64,000 nucleotides of DNA from Streptomyces paradoxus. GTDB lineage: Bacteria; Actinomycetota; Actinomycetes; Streptomycetales; Streptomycetaceae. Shown here in pieces: positions 16,434 through 24,138 of this stretch. The notes beneath the pieces were generated by a model. The model did not search any database and was not told the origin of the DNA. It saw nothing but the letters and a program-made list of their open reading frames with translations. How positions within the stretch are numbered: the first letter of the stretch is position 1; every line of letters begins with the position of its first letter. The translations under genes were made by a program, and so were the position numbers. Location of the stretch: NCBI RefSeq assembly GCF_014202475.1, contig NZ_JACHGV010000008.1, forward strand, positions 310,001 through 374,000. Reading direction: 5' to 3'.

Positions 16434-16802
16434 TCAGCGCAGTGGCGCGAGGGTGAAGTGCCGCACCTGTAGCGGTGCGACGAGGTACTCGCCTTCCCCC
16501 GCCAGGACCACCGGCTGTTCGCGCCAGCGCTCGCCGGCGTATTCGGCGAGATCCGCCTCGCTGCGCCAGCGACTGACGTACAGCAGTGTTCCAGGTGGCG
16601 CGAGCAGCACTTCGTGGGCAACGAGACCGGGGTGGCGGTCAGGGAAGGCGCGCACCGCCGAGACGACGAAGTCACGGAACGCCTCGAAGCGTTCAGGGCG
16701 TACGCGAGCCTCGCTCACCCTGGTGATCAGGGCCAGCCCGCTGTCGGAGCGGACCCCTTCAACGTGCTGTGTGTGGACGTCACTTGGCGATTGCGTCGTC
16801 AT
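16434..16802 (-). CDS. Antibiotic biosynthesis monooxygenase (ABM) family protein
   Basis: 122 residues from ATG 16802, preceded by GAGGATCTGACC. It shows the dimeric alpha+beta ferredoxin-like ABM fold: GLALITRVSEARVRPERFEA, then FVVSAVRAFPDRHPGLVAHE and TLLYVSRWRSEADLAEYAGE. The family includes ActVA-Orf6-type cofactor-free monooxygenases and heme-degrading enzymes, but many members have no known substrate. It is divergent from the AraC/GATase-like regulator and separated from it by 70 bases, so that regulator may control it. Confidence 0.8.
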   Translation of the reverse strand: MTTQSPSDVHTQHVEGVRSDSGLALITRVSEARVRPERFEAFRDFVVSAVRAFPDRHPGLVAHEVLLAPPGTLLYVSRWRSEADLAEYAGERWREQPVVLAGEGEYLVAPLQVRHFTLAPLR

Positions 16803-16872
16803 GGTCAGATCCTCGCCTCGGACCTGCGCCCCGCCCAGTGACTGGATCGACATGGACAGGTACTTTCCTGCC

Positions 16873-17868
16873 ATGAGCGTTCACCGAGTGACCGCGCTGG
16901 TCCTGCCGGGACAGTCCACGTTCGAGCTGGCGTCCGCCGCCGAGGTCTTCGGCCTGCGCCGCCCCGGCCTGCCTCAGGGCTATGAGTTCACGGTGTGCGC
17001 CGAGCATGCGGGTGCCGTGCCGACCCTGGCGGGGTACGACATGCTCGTCGGTGCGGACCTCACCGCACTCGACGCGGCGGACACCGTGCTCGTCCCCGGC
17101 TGGCACGACCGTACGCAGCCCGCCCCGCCGGCCGTCGTCGACGCCCTGCGACGAGCGCATGGCCGCGGCGCGCGGGTCGTCGCGATCTGCTCGGCCGCCT
17201 TCCTCCTCGCCCGGGCAGGGCTGCTGTCGCACCGCAGAGCGACCACCCACTGGCGGCTCGCCGGCGAGCTCGCCACCCAGTTCCCCGATGTGCAGGTCGA
17301 ACCCGACACGCTGTACATCGACTTGGGCGATGTCGCCACCAGTGCCGGCACGGCGGCCGGCATCGACCTGTGCCTCCATCTGGCCCGCACCGACCACGGC
17401 GCCGCCTACGCCGCACACGTCGCCCGGCACATGGTGATGCCCCCGCACCGTGAGGGCGGGCAGCTGCAGTACAGCACGGGCGCTCTCGTCGACCGGCAAG
17501 TGGAGTCGCTGGCCCCGGTCCTCGACTGGGCCACCGAACGGCTGCACCAGCCCCTCACCCTCGACGCCTTCGCCGCGCAGGCCAGGATCTCGCCGCGAAC
17601 ACTCGCCCGCAGGTTCGCCGACCAGCTCGGCGTCAGCCCGGGCCGCTGGCTGCTCCAGCAGCGCGTCGCCGCGGCCCGGGCCCTGCTGGAGGAGACCGAC
17701 CTCCCCATCGAGACGGTCGCGCAGCGGGTCGGCCTGTCCTCGGCCACCAACCTCCGCAGACGCTTCCACGCCCTCGTGCACACCACACCCGCCGCCTACC
17801 GACGCTCCTTCGGCCGCCACGAGCAGGACACGGACTCCCGACCGGATTCACAAGGATGCCGCGCCTGA
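16873..17868 (+). CDS. GlxA-type AraC family transcriptional regulator
   Basis: 331 residues from ATG 16873. The N-terminal half is a DJ-1/PfpI (GATase-1-like) domain: HRVTALVLPGQSTFELASAA, then DTVLVPGW and the elbow RVVAICSAAFLLARAGLL, whose Cys (about residue 105) sits where the glutamine amidotransferase nucleophile would be. The C-terminal 100 residues are a double AraC helix-turn-helix (LTLDAFAAQARISPRTLARR and LPIETVAQRVGLSSATNLRR). Such proteins activate nearby catabolic or redox genes after binding a small effector. It is divergent from the ABM gene, its most likely target. Confidence 0.92.
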   Translation: MSVHRVTALVLPGQSTFELASAAEVFGLRRPGLPQGYEFTVCAEHAGAVPTLAGYDMLVGADLTALDAADTVLVPGWHDRTQPAPPAVVDALRRAHGRGARVVAICSAAFLLARAGLLSHRRATTHWRLAGELATQFPDVQVEPDTLYIDLGDVATSAGTAAGIDLCLHLARTDHGAAYAAHVARHMVMPPHREGGQLQYSTGALVDRQVESLAPVLDWATERLHQPLTLDAFAAQARISPRTLARRFADQLGVSPGRWLLQQRVAAARALLEETDLPIETVAQRVGLSSATNLRRRFHALVHTTPAAYRRSFGRHEQDTDSRPDSQGCRA

Positions 17869-18338
17869 CCCAGCCCAGTCCGACGAGCGGCGCACCGGTC
17901 ACTGCGGACCGTGGCCGTGGACGAGACCGGAGCCGGGGCGTAGCCGCCATCACGCCGCGTGGCGGTTCCCCCCACGATCCAGGTCAGCCGTACATCGCCA
18001 TGCGGTACAGCGTCGCAAGCGCGTCGTCGATGGGGTGGGGCTGCGGCTTGCCGGAGGAGTCAAGCCTGTTCCACCTCTGCAGATTCACCGCGACCGTCAT
18101 CTGCCGTATCACTCGCCGACTCCCCCACGCTCGGCTGCGCTCGCGCGGGAGGGGCCCCCATCGCGTCGACTCCCTCCTCCGCCTTGCAGCTGTACGCACC
18201 AGGCCCCGCTCACCGGCGCTGATCAGCACCGTCGATTTCCTGCGGCCTGATCCAAACGACAGGCCCTGGGTTACAGGCCCGGGAGTCACGGCAAACGACC
18301 GTCCGCCGCACCTCACCGTGGCGATCGCGACGCGGGGA
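17869..18338. repeat. Gene-free stretch with a likely insertion-sequence or repeat remnant
   Basis: No convincing gene is present in 470 bases. The segment from about 18119 to 18268 (CCGACTCCCCCACGCTCGGC ... GATCCAAACGACAGGCCCTG) looks like the kind of non-coding scar often seen near Streptomyces IS elements. This is recalled resemblance, not a match I can check. On the minus strand a 38-codon frame ending at 17984 reads protein-like (GKPQPHPIDDALATLYRMAM). It could be the 3' stub of a lost gene. Confidence 0.3.
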
Positions 18339-19313
18339 TCACCGGGCCGGTTCGATGGTGAACACCTGGCCGCCCTTGCCCACGCAGCGCTCCATGACCG
18401 CTTCGGTCCCCTCGGATCGGCCGGAGCCACGGATGCCCACGCATCCCTGGCCGTCCACACGCAACACGTACGTGCCGTTCACGTAGGGTCCGGACGGCTC
18501 GATGTGGAAGCGGCTGTCCTCGGCACAGTCGTCCATGGGCTCCAGCAGCCCGGCGCCGGGCCCTCGGGACAGGACCTTCAGGCACCCCATGCCGTAGTCG
18601 GGATGGTGCCATTGGATGCGGTAGGAGTCGCCGCCCATCGGTTCCAGCAGGGTGTCCTGCGGGGCGACTTGGTCACACGGCCGCTGTACGGCCACCAAGG
18701 GGGTGTAGCGCCGGTCGCGGACCCGTCCGTCGGTCAGGCACAGCCGCGGGGCCGTGACCGGCCGGATGCGCACCCAGCCGCTCAGCCGGCCCGACCCGGC
18801 GGAAGGAGGCGAAGGGGCAGAGGACTGCAACAGGTGAGGTGGACCGGCCGTCCGGGAGGCGCCGGCCTTCCCGGTCGGTTCGCCGCCGCCGGGGGCGTAC
18901 AGCTGCCATGCGCCGACCCCACCGGCCAGCAGCAATGCAACCGTCGCAGCCACCGCCACCATCAGTGCGGGTTTCCTCCCGGCCGAGCGGTGCGGTGAGG
19001 TGCGGCGGACGGTTGCCGACCCCTCCGCGGCCGCGCGACCGGCGACCTCCTCCCGTGCCGCCAGCCATCCCTCCAGCCGATGGTCGTCCCCGCACGCCCG
19101 CACGAAGGCCGCCAGCAGCTCCGGGCGCGGCAGCGTCCTGCCTCTGAGCACATCGGCGAGGGTGCTGCGCGCCAGCGTCTCGCCGCGCTCGGCCGCCCGC
19201 CGCTCCAGCTGTCGGTACGTCAGGCCCGACCGCTCCTTCAGGTGCCGCATGGCAGCGATGAACTCGCCGGCGTCCTGGGCCCGGTGCGGGAGCGACTCCT
19301 CCTGGTTACCCAT
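18339..19313 (-). CDS. Membrane-anchored XRE regulator with extracytoplasmic beta-trefoil-like domain
   Basis: 324 residues from ATG 19313. Residues 1-90 form an XRE helix-turn-helix (MRHLKERSGLTYRQLERRAA, then STLADVLRGRTLPRPELLAA). A transmembrane helix, LMVAVAATVALLLAGGVGAW, lies near 115-135, followed by a Ser/Pro linker. The external C-terminal domain has three roughly repeated blocks with cysteines (RLCLTDGRV, MGCLKVLSR, QGCVGIRGS), consistent with a ricin-type beta-trefoil. The design suggests a one-component sensor that reads an extracellular ligand. It is divergent from the cysteine-rich peptide operon, with about 200 bp between starts, and could regulate it. Control of that operon is an inference. 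Confidence 0.75.
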   Translation of the reverse strand: MGNQEESLPHRAQDAGEFIAAMRHLKERSGLTYRQLERRAAERGETLARSTLADVLRGRTLPRPELLAAFVRACGDDHRLEGWLAAREEVAGRAAAEGSATVRRTSPHRSAGRKPALMVAVAATVALLLAGGVGAWQLYAPGGGEPTGKAGASRTAGPPHLLQSSAPSPPSAGSGRLSGWVRIRPVTAPRLCLTDGRVRDRRYTPLVAVQRPCDQVAPQDTLLEPMGGDSYRIQWHHPDYGMGCLKVLSRGPGAGLLEPMDDCAEDSRFHIEPSGPYVNGTYVLRVDGQGCVGIRGSGRSEGTEAVMERCVGKGGQVFTIEPAR

Positions 19314-19396
19314 GCCAGCATCATCGCCACGGCCGGGTGGGCGGGCAACGGAGCCGTTCCGGCCTCGAACAGCGATCCGGACAAGCCACTGACCTG

Positions 19397-19421
19397 CCCG
19401 GACGCAACCGGACTGTCCGGG
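19397..19421. promoter_or_regulatory. Inverted repeat upstream of the cysteine-rich peptide gene
   Basis: CCCGGAC (19397-19403) and GTCCGGG (19415-19421) form a perfect inverted repeat with an 11-bp spacer. It lies between the divergent XRE gene and the peptide gene, about 95 bp before the peptide start. It is a candidate operator; the -35 and -10 sequences around it are not clear. Confidence 0.4.
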
Positions 19422-19514
19422 ACGGCCCGAGGCCATTGTCGTGAACCCCCTCTCCTCAGCAGGCTCTTCGCCGTCACGAGGTCCGTGACTGTCCGCTCCT
19501 ACGAGGAGGTGACC

Positions 19515-19706
19515 ATGCTCAAGCAGCTCGAATCCATGGGAAGCCGGCTCCTGGGCCTGTTCGTCCCCAGCGTCGACGCTTCCGCCGCGCAGTGCTGGTC
19601 GGCCTGCTGGCAGTGCAACAACGACCACGGCGGTCCGTGCAACTGCAACGCGCCCTGCTGCTACGGCCAGGGCCGCTACACCTGCAACTGCAACACCTGT
19701 CCCTGA
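19515..19706 (+). CDS. Cysteine-rich secreted peptide precursor (10 Cys in 63 residues)
   Basis: ATG 19515 follows a very strong Shine-Dalgarno sequence, GAGGAGGT (19503-19510). Residues 1-25 (MLKQLESMGSRLLGLFVPSV, then DASAA) form a leader that ends in an Ala-rich signal-peptidase-like site, ASA or SAA before Gln26. Residues 26-63 contain ten cysteines (27, 31, 34, 42, 44, 48, 49, 57, 59, 62) with Asn, Gly and Trp, and no Lys. The leader has only a short hydrophobic stretch, less than a normal Sec signal. Downstream genes encode MauE, a thioredoxin-like protein, an ABC exporter and an S26 peptidase, fitting oxidation to up to five disulfides, export and cleavage. I recognise no known family. 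It could be a bacteriocin, a signal or a metal-binding peptide. Confidence 0.8.
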   Translation: MLKQLESMGSRLLGLFVPSVDASAAQCWSACWQCNNDHGGPCNCNAPCCYGQGRYTCNCNTCP

Positions 19707-19719
19707 TCCACATCCGGCA

Positions 19720-19753
19720 GGACGCCGCCCCCGGGGAGCCGGGGGTGGCGTCC
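19720..19753 (+). terminator. Strong hairpin after peptide gene (terminator/attenuator)
   Basis: GGACGCCGCCCCCGG (19720-19734) and CCGGGGGTGGCGTCC (19739-19753) form a 15-bp stem with one G-U pair around the four-base loop GGAG. It starts 13 bases after the peptide stop. It probably ends most transcripts or protects their 3' end, so the peptide is made in excess over the downstream export genes. Confidence 0.8.
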
Positions 19754-19762
19754 TCTCCTCAG

Positions 19763-19792
19763 GCCCTCGCCATCGCCCTCGCCCTCGCCCTC
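19763..19792 (+). repeat. Tandem GCCCTC hexamers
   Basis: Five consecutive hexamers follow the hairpin: GCCCTC, GCCATC, then three more GCCCTC. They end 20 bases before the MauE start. They could be slippage-prone or simply low-complexity sequence. Confidence 0.6.
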
Positions 19793-19812
19793 GCGGAGAA
19801 TACGGAGGACGC

Positions 19813-20352
19813 GTGCAGTACCTGCACCTCGCAACCCGCTGCCTGCTCGTGGTGATCTTCCTCGTCTCGTCGGTCGGCAAAGTCTCCGGACGCACTGCCT
19901 ACAGCCGCTTCGTGACGTCGGTCCGGGACATGGGGGTGCTGCCGGCGCCGCTGGTGCCCGCCGCGGCGGCGTCCGTGGTGGCCGCCGAAACCGTCGTATG
20001 GCTGCTGCTGCTCGTCCCCACGCCCCCGGCCGCGCGATCCGGGGGTGTCATCGCAACCGGCCTGCTGTGCGCGTTCACCGCGGTGGTCCTGGCCTCGCTG
20101 TGGCGGGGCGTACGGACGCCGTGCCGGTGTTTCGGCACCTCCGCGGCCCCGCTCGGAGCCCGGCACGTGGTGCGCAACAGCTGTCTGGCCGCCTCGTCGG
20201 CCGTCTGCGTGACCACCGCCGGGGCGGGAGGGCCGGTGCACGCCTCGGGGGCCGTGGTGGCGGTGTCCGCCGGGCTCCTGACCAGTGCGCTGATCGTCTG
20301 GCTGGACGACATCGTCGACCTCTTCCGGCCAGCCGCCGCGCAGACCCGTTGA
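19813..20352 (+). CDS. MauE/DoxX-family redox-associated membrane protein
   Basis: 179 residues from GTG 19813, preceded by GGAGG. Four transmembrane helices are visible (LHLATRCLLVVIFLVSSVGK, LVPAAAASVVAAETVVWLLL, GGVIATGLLCAFTAVVLASL and AVVAVSAGLLTSALIVWLDD). The motif TPCRCFGT matches the Cys-x-Cys-Phe-Gly of the MauE family, and further cysteines lie in RNSCLAASSAVC. In methylotrophs MauE works with MauD to form the many disulfides of the methylamine dehydrogenase small subunit. Here it sits between a ten-cysteine peptide and a TlpA-like protein, so a role in oxidising that peptide at the membrane is a direct analogy. Confidence 0.85.
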   Translation: MQYLHLATRCLLVVIFLVSSVGKVSGRTAYSRFVTSVRDMGVLPAPLVPAAAASVVAAETVVWLLLLVPTPPAARSGGVIATGLLCAFTAVVLASLWRGVRTPCRCFGTSAAPLGARHVVRNSCLAASSAVCVTTAGAGGPVHASGAVVAVSAGLLTSALIVWLDDIVDLFRPAAAQTR

Positions 20353-20420
20353 CCTGTCGATCCCTCGATACCTCGTCCCGCCGAGCTGCCCCTGTAGTCG
20401 CAGAGTTTGAAGGAGGAACC

Positions 20421-20960
20421 ATGCCCTATGTCATCGCCGCCCTGGTGCTCGTGGGAGTCCTGTGCGCCCTCGACCTCGTACTCACCCTCGGCGTCGTCAA
20501 GCGTCTGCGCGAGCACACCCGGCTGATCGCGGGGGTGCAGGACGCCGGCCGGACCTGCAAGGGAGTCGGCGAGGAGATCGGAGAGTTCGCGGTGACGACC
20601 GTGGAGGGCGAGCCGCTCACCCGCGAGACGCTGGGCACCGACACACTGGTCGCGTTCTTCTCGCCGACCTGCCGGCCGTGCAAGGAGAAGCTGCCGCAGT
20701 TCGTGGAGTACGCACGGACTGTGCCCGGTGGACGCGACCGGGTCGTGGCGGCCGTCGTCGGTGATCTCGACGTCAACACGGAGATGGTCGACGCGCTGCG
20801 GTCCGTGGCCCGGGTGGTGGTGGAGAAGAACAACGAGGAACCGCTCGGCACCGCGTTCGGCGTCATGGGCTTCCCCAGCGTGGTGCGGGTCGCGCCGGAC
20901 CGCAACGGCAGGCCGGTGGTCGAACAGGACCGGGTCGAGCTGCTGCCCGCCGTCGCATGA
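20421..20960 (+). CDS. TlpA/MauD-like membrane-anchored thioredoxin
   Basis: 179 residues from ATG 20421 with AGGAGG at 20411-20416. An N-terminal membrane anchor, MPYVIAALVLVGVLCALDLV, is followed by the redoxin domain: VAFFSPTCRPCKEKLPQFVE holds the CxxC active site (Cys-Arg-Pro-Cys), and GVMGFPSVVRVAPDRNG holds the cis-Pro loop. MauD of methylotrophs has the same build and passes or isomerises disulfides in the exported small subunit. The 3' end overlaps the ABC transporter start by ATGA (20957-20960). Together with MauE it should control disulfide formation in the upstream peptide, on the outer face of the membrane. Confidence 0.88.
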   Translation: MPYVIAALVLVGVLCALDLVLTLGVVKRLREHTRLIAGVQDAGRTCKGVGEEIGEFAVTTVEGEPLTRETLGTDTLVAFFSPTCRPCKEKLPQFVEYARTVPGGRDRVVAAVVGDLDVNTEMVDALRSVARVVVEKNNEEPLGTAFGVMGFPSVVRVAPDRNGRPVVEQDRVELLPAVA

Positions 20961-22810
20961 GCCGGCCGGGCCGCCGGATTCTCCTCGCCGGGCGACTCAC
21001 GGCCTCCGCCTCTCCCGGCCGCTTCGCCGCCCATCTCACGGTCACGCTGGCCATGAGCGTCCTCCCGGTGGCCACCGCCTGGCTGATGAAATCGGTGGTC
21101 GACGCCCTGGTGGCCCGCGACGGCGCTCAGGCACTGCTCGGACTCGGAACAGGACTGGCCGCGGCCGGTGTGGCCGCCTCGATCCTGCCGCAACTGGACC
21201 AGTACCTGCAGTCGGAGCTGGAGCGCAGAGTCGCCCTGCGCACCCAGGACACGCTGTTCGCCTCGGTGGACGGCTTCGTCGGGCTGCGCCGTTTCGAGGA
21301 CCCGCACTTCCTCGACCGGCTGCGGCTCGCCCAGCCCGCCGGCGGGATGAATCCCCAGCACGTCGTGGACGGCACACTCGGCGCCGTCCGCGCAGGCCTC
21401 ACCATGACCGGATTCCTCGGCTCCCTGCTGCTGCTGAGCCCGGTCATGGCCGCGCTGGTGCTGCTCTCCGGCATCCCGGTCCTGCTCGCCCAGCTCTCCC
21501 TGTCCCGACGCCGGGCGCGCGTGCTGTGGGAGGTCGGCCCGGCCGAGCGCAGGGAGTTCGTCTACGGCGACCTGATGGCCGACGCCACCGCCGCCAAGGA
21601 GATACGGCTGTTCGGCACCGGTGGATTCCTGCGGCGGCGGATGCTCCACGAGCGGGGCATCGCGAACGAGGCGAGGCGGGCGGTGGACCGACGGGCCGTC
21701 ACTGTCCAGACCGGGCTGGCGCTGCTGTCCGCGCTGGTCTCCGGCGCGGGCCTGCTGTGGGCGGTCCACGCGGCCCGGTCGGGGGCCCTGTCGGTCGGCG
21801 GCATCACGGTGTTCGTCGCCGCGGTGGCCGGTGTGCAGAGCGCCCTGACGACGGTCGCCGCCGAGACGGCCCGGGCCCACCAGGCGCTGCTGCTGTTCGA
21901 CCACTACCTCGCCGTCACCTCGGCGGGTCCCGACCTGCCCGAGGCCGCCGACGCCCGCCCCGCCGGCCCGCTGAACGCCGGCATCACCCTGCGCGACGTG
22001 TGGTTCCGCTACTCCGACGACCACCCCTGGGTGCTGCGCGGCGTCGACCTGCACATCCCCCACGGCAAGGCGACGGCCCTGGTGGGGCTCAACGGCGCCG
22101 GCAAGTCCACCCTGGTCAAGCTGCTGTGCCGACTGTACGACCCGACGCGCGGGACGATCCTGTGGGACGGTGCCGACCTGCGTGACCTGGACGTCGCGGA
22201 GCTGCGGCACCGGATCGGCGCGGTCTTCCAGGACTACATGGAGTACGACATGACGGCTGCCGAGAACGTCGCGATGGGCGACCTGGACGCACTCGGGTCC
22301 CCGGAGCGGATCCGGGCGGCGGCCCGCCGCGCCGGTGTCGACGACCGGATCGCCACACTGCCACGGGGCTACAACACCCTGCTGACACGGCTGTTCTTCT
22401 CGCAGTCCGACAAGGACGACCCGCAGACCGGGGTGGTGCTCTCCGGCGGACAGTGGCAGCGGATCGCCCTCGCACGGGCCTTCCTCAGGGACGGACGCGA
22501 CCTGATGATCCTCGACGAACCGTCCGCCGGGCTCGACGCCGAGGCGGAACACGAGATCCACACCTCGCTGCGGCGACATCGCGCGGGACGGACCAGCCTG
22601 CTCATCTCGCACCGGCTCAGCGCCGTACGCGACGCCGACCTCATCGTCGTGCTGGCCGACGGCCGGATCGCGGAGCAGGGTGACCACGCACACCTCATGG
22701 CCGCCGGCGGCGCGTACGCCCGGCTGTTCCGGCTCCAGGCGTCCGGCTACGAGGCCGAGGCCGCTCCCGGAGCGGTGGGCGAACCGGCGACGCTCCCGGC
22801 GAGGCGGTGA
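20957..22810 (+). CDS. ABC exporter, fused permease and ATPase
   Basis: 617 residues. Residues 1-310 hold the six-helix exporter permease (HLTVTLAMSVLPVATAWLMK ... VSGAGLLWAVHAARSGALSV). The nucleotide-binding domain has Walker A GLNGAGKST, signature LSGGQWQRIALARA, Walker B LMILDEPSAGLDAEAE and the switch SHRLSAV. There is no N-terminal C39 peptidase, which many peptide exporters have; a separate S26 peptidase follows. The start overlaps the TlpA stop and the end overlaps the next start (GTGA), so the genes are translationally coupled. The likely cargo is the cysteine-rich peptide. Confidence 0.9.
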   Translation: MSRPGRRILLAGRLTASASPGRFAAHLTVTLAMSVLPVATAWLMKSVVDALVARDGAQALLGLGTGLAAAGVAASILPQLDQYLQSELERRVALRTQDTLFASVDGFVGLRRFEDPHFLDRLRLAQPAGGMNPQHVVDGTLGAVRAGLTMTGFLGSLLLLSPVMAALVLLSGIPVLLAQLSLSRRRARVLWEVGPAERREFVYGDLMADATAAKEIRLFGTGGFLRRRMLHERGIANEARRAVDRRAVTVQTGLALLSALVSGAGLLWAVHAARSGALSVGGITVFVAAVAGVQSALTTVAAETARAHQALLLFDHYLAVTSAGPDLPEAADARPAGPLNAGITLRDVWFRYSDDHPWVLRGVDLHIPHGKATALVGLNGAGKSTLVKLLCRLYDPTRGTILWDGADLRDLDVAELRHRIGAVFQDYMEYDMTAAENVAMGDLDALGSPERIRAAARRAGVDDRIATLPRGYNTLLTRLFFSQSDKDDPQTGVVLSGGQWQRIALARAFLRDGRDLMILDEPSAGLDAEAEHEIHTSLRRHRAGRTSLLISHRLSAVRDADLIVVLADGRIAEQGDHAHLMAAGGAYARLFRLQASGYEAEAAPGAVGEPATLPARR

Positions 22811-23322
22811 GAGCGGACATGGCCGAAACGCCCTCCCGTGGCCGTTCCGCCGCCGGACTGCGCCCGGCGATCGCCGCGCTGCTCGGCGGCAGACTGGTCG
22901 CGGTCACGGTCCGTGGGGCGAGCATGGAGCCCGCCTACCGGGACGGCGACCGTGTCCTCGTGCTCCGCCGCCGCAAGGCGCTGACGGCCGGTCAGGTCGT
23001 CGTGGTCGAACGCCCGGACGGAGTGATGCGGTGGGCCAGCCCCCCGCTCCCGCCCGGGTCCGGGGGCACGACGTTCCGGACCCGGCAGTGGATGATCAAA
23101 CGCGTGGCCGCGGCACCGGGGGACCCCGTACCGGCAGACGTACTGCCCACCTGGGCCCGTGGCACGCAGCTCCGGGTGCCACCGGACAGCCTCGTCCTGC
23201 TCGGCGACAACGCGGACTTCAGCATCGACTCCCGGACCGTGGGCTACTTTCCGGTCGCACGGGTGCTTGGCCCCGTGCTTCACCACCGCCCGGCCCGGCA
23301 ACCGGGACCTCCGCGGGCCTGA
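22807..23322 (+). CDS. S26 family signal peptidase
   Basis: 171 residues from GTG 22807, overlapping the ABC stop; ATG 22819 is a possible alternative start. The catalytic Ser is in VTVRGASMEPAYRDGDRVLV and the general-base Lys in TRQWMIKRVAAAPGD, and LLGDNADFSIDSR is the box-E-like segment. The membrane helix is weak (GLRPAIAALLGGRLVAV), so it may associate with the exporter. S26 enzymes cut after A-x-A, which matches the end of the peptide leader. It is shorter than housekeeping LepB and looks dedicated to this locus. The last 104 bases overlap a minus-strand membrane gene. Confidence 0.85.
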   Translation: MRADMAETPSRGRSAAGLRPAIAALLGGRLVAVTVRGASMEPAYRDGDRVLVLRRRKALTAGQVVVVERPDGVMRWASPPLPPGSGGTTFRTRQWMIKRVAAAPGDPVPADVLPTWARGTQLRVPPDSLVLLGDNADFSIDSRTVGYFPVARVLGPVLHHRPARQPGPPRA

Positions 23323-23521
23323 CACTGTCGAGGAGGGCGGGGAAAGCGCCTGCCGCCGCCGAGGCGAGGGTGATGACCGCGGCAAAGGCGACGGCGGCCC
23401 GGGTGAGGGCGGTGGGGTAGGAGGCGCCGTCCATGCGGGCGAGCTTCCCCGGGCCGAGGGCGGCCAGTACGGCAATGACGGTCACGAGTGCGATGGCGAG
23501 CGGCAGGACGGCGACGTTCAC
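23219..23521 (-). CDS. Small two-helix membrane protein
   Basis: 100 residues from GTG or ATG 23521 (MNVAVLPLAIALVTVIAVLA). A second helix follows as LTRAAVAFAAVITLASAAAG, with a short loop between them (GPGKLARMDGASYPT). The last 35 residues are Pro/Arg/Gly-rich and lie antisense to the end of the S26 gene; they may be an artefact of a lost stop. Small proteins of this build are common in Streptomyces and have no known role. It is probably not part of the peptide system because it faces the other way. Confidence 0.5.
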   Translation of the reverse strand: MNVAVLPLAIALVTVIAVLAALGPGKLARMDGASYPTALTRAAVAFAAVITLASAAAGAFPALLDSVRPAEVPVAGPGGGEARGQAPVRPESSPRSGSRC

Positions 23522-23602
23522 GGCAGGGTCCCCTCAGGGGTTGGGTGCTGACGTGGACGAAGGTCGCGGAACCGGTGTGCGCCGGGGTTCGCCGGGAGGA
23601 AG

Positions 23603-24063
23603 ATGAACACCGGCGAACACATCACCACCCAGAGCGGATCGCGGCGGCCGTGCACCACCTGCTGACCAGCCCCCACCGCGGACCGGCCCTGGTACTGGGC
23701 ACGCTCTGGCCCGACTACTTCAAGCAGTACACCGTCCTGCCGCCGGCCGGGGGGCCGGATCCGCACAGCCGGGTCCGGGAACTGCTCGCCGGACGCACCG
23801 TCACCGTCCCCGACGCCTTCGACACCCGCGCCCTGGCCACCGCAACCGCCCTGGCCGAGGACGGTGACCGTCTTCTGGCCGACGCCCTCACCCGCGCCCG
23901 AACCGACGGACGGCTGACCCAGGACCTCGCCGGAGGCCCGGCGCTCCTGGAGCGCCTTCACACCGACCGCCCCCGCACCCTGAACCTTCCTAGGGGGACG
24001 TTCAGAATGCTGTGGCCGTACGGCCTGGACCCGGCCGGTACGCCCACGCCCCGATGGCAGTGA
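23603..24063 (+). pseudogene. Unknown conserved-looking protein, frameshifted near its start
   Basis: GGGAGGA (23595-23600) precedes ATG 23603, which opens MNTGEHITT and then runs out of frame. The protein-like reading continues in another frame as ERIAAAVHHLLTSPHRGPAL, then VLGTLWPDYFKQYTVLPPAG, and ends at 24063. Adding one base near 23631 joins the pieces into a protein of about 153 residues. Alternatively translation could start at GTG 23651. No family is recognised; the C-terminal half is helical (TRALATATALAEDG, LTRARTDGRLTQDL). Confidence 0.45.
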
Positions 24064-24138
24064 TTCATCCGCGCCACCGGCTACGGACCACACTCAGCCC
24101 AACATCCGCCTTGATCCTCTGAAGGGTTTCTATATCCG

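Noticed and set aside
17984..18100. 38-codon minus-strand ORF ending DDALATLYRMAMYG
   Set aside because: Protein-like but very short, without a ribosome site; kept only as a comment on the gene-free stretch.
19763..19792. Tandem hexamers considered as a CRISPR or regulatory repeat array
   Set aside because: Only 30 bases of a 6-bp unit with no spacers; low-complexity repeat, not CRISPR.
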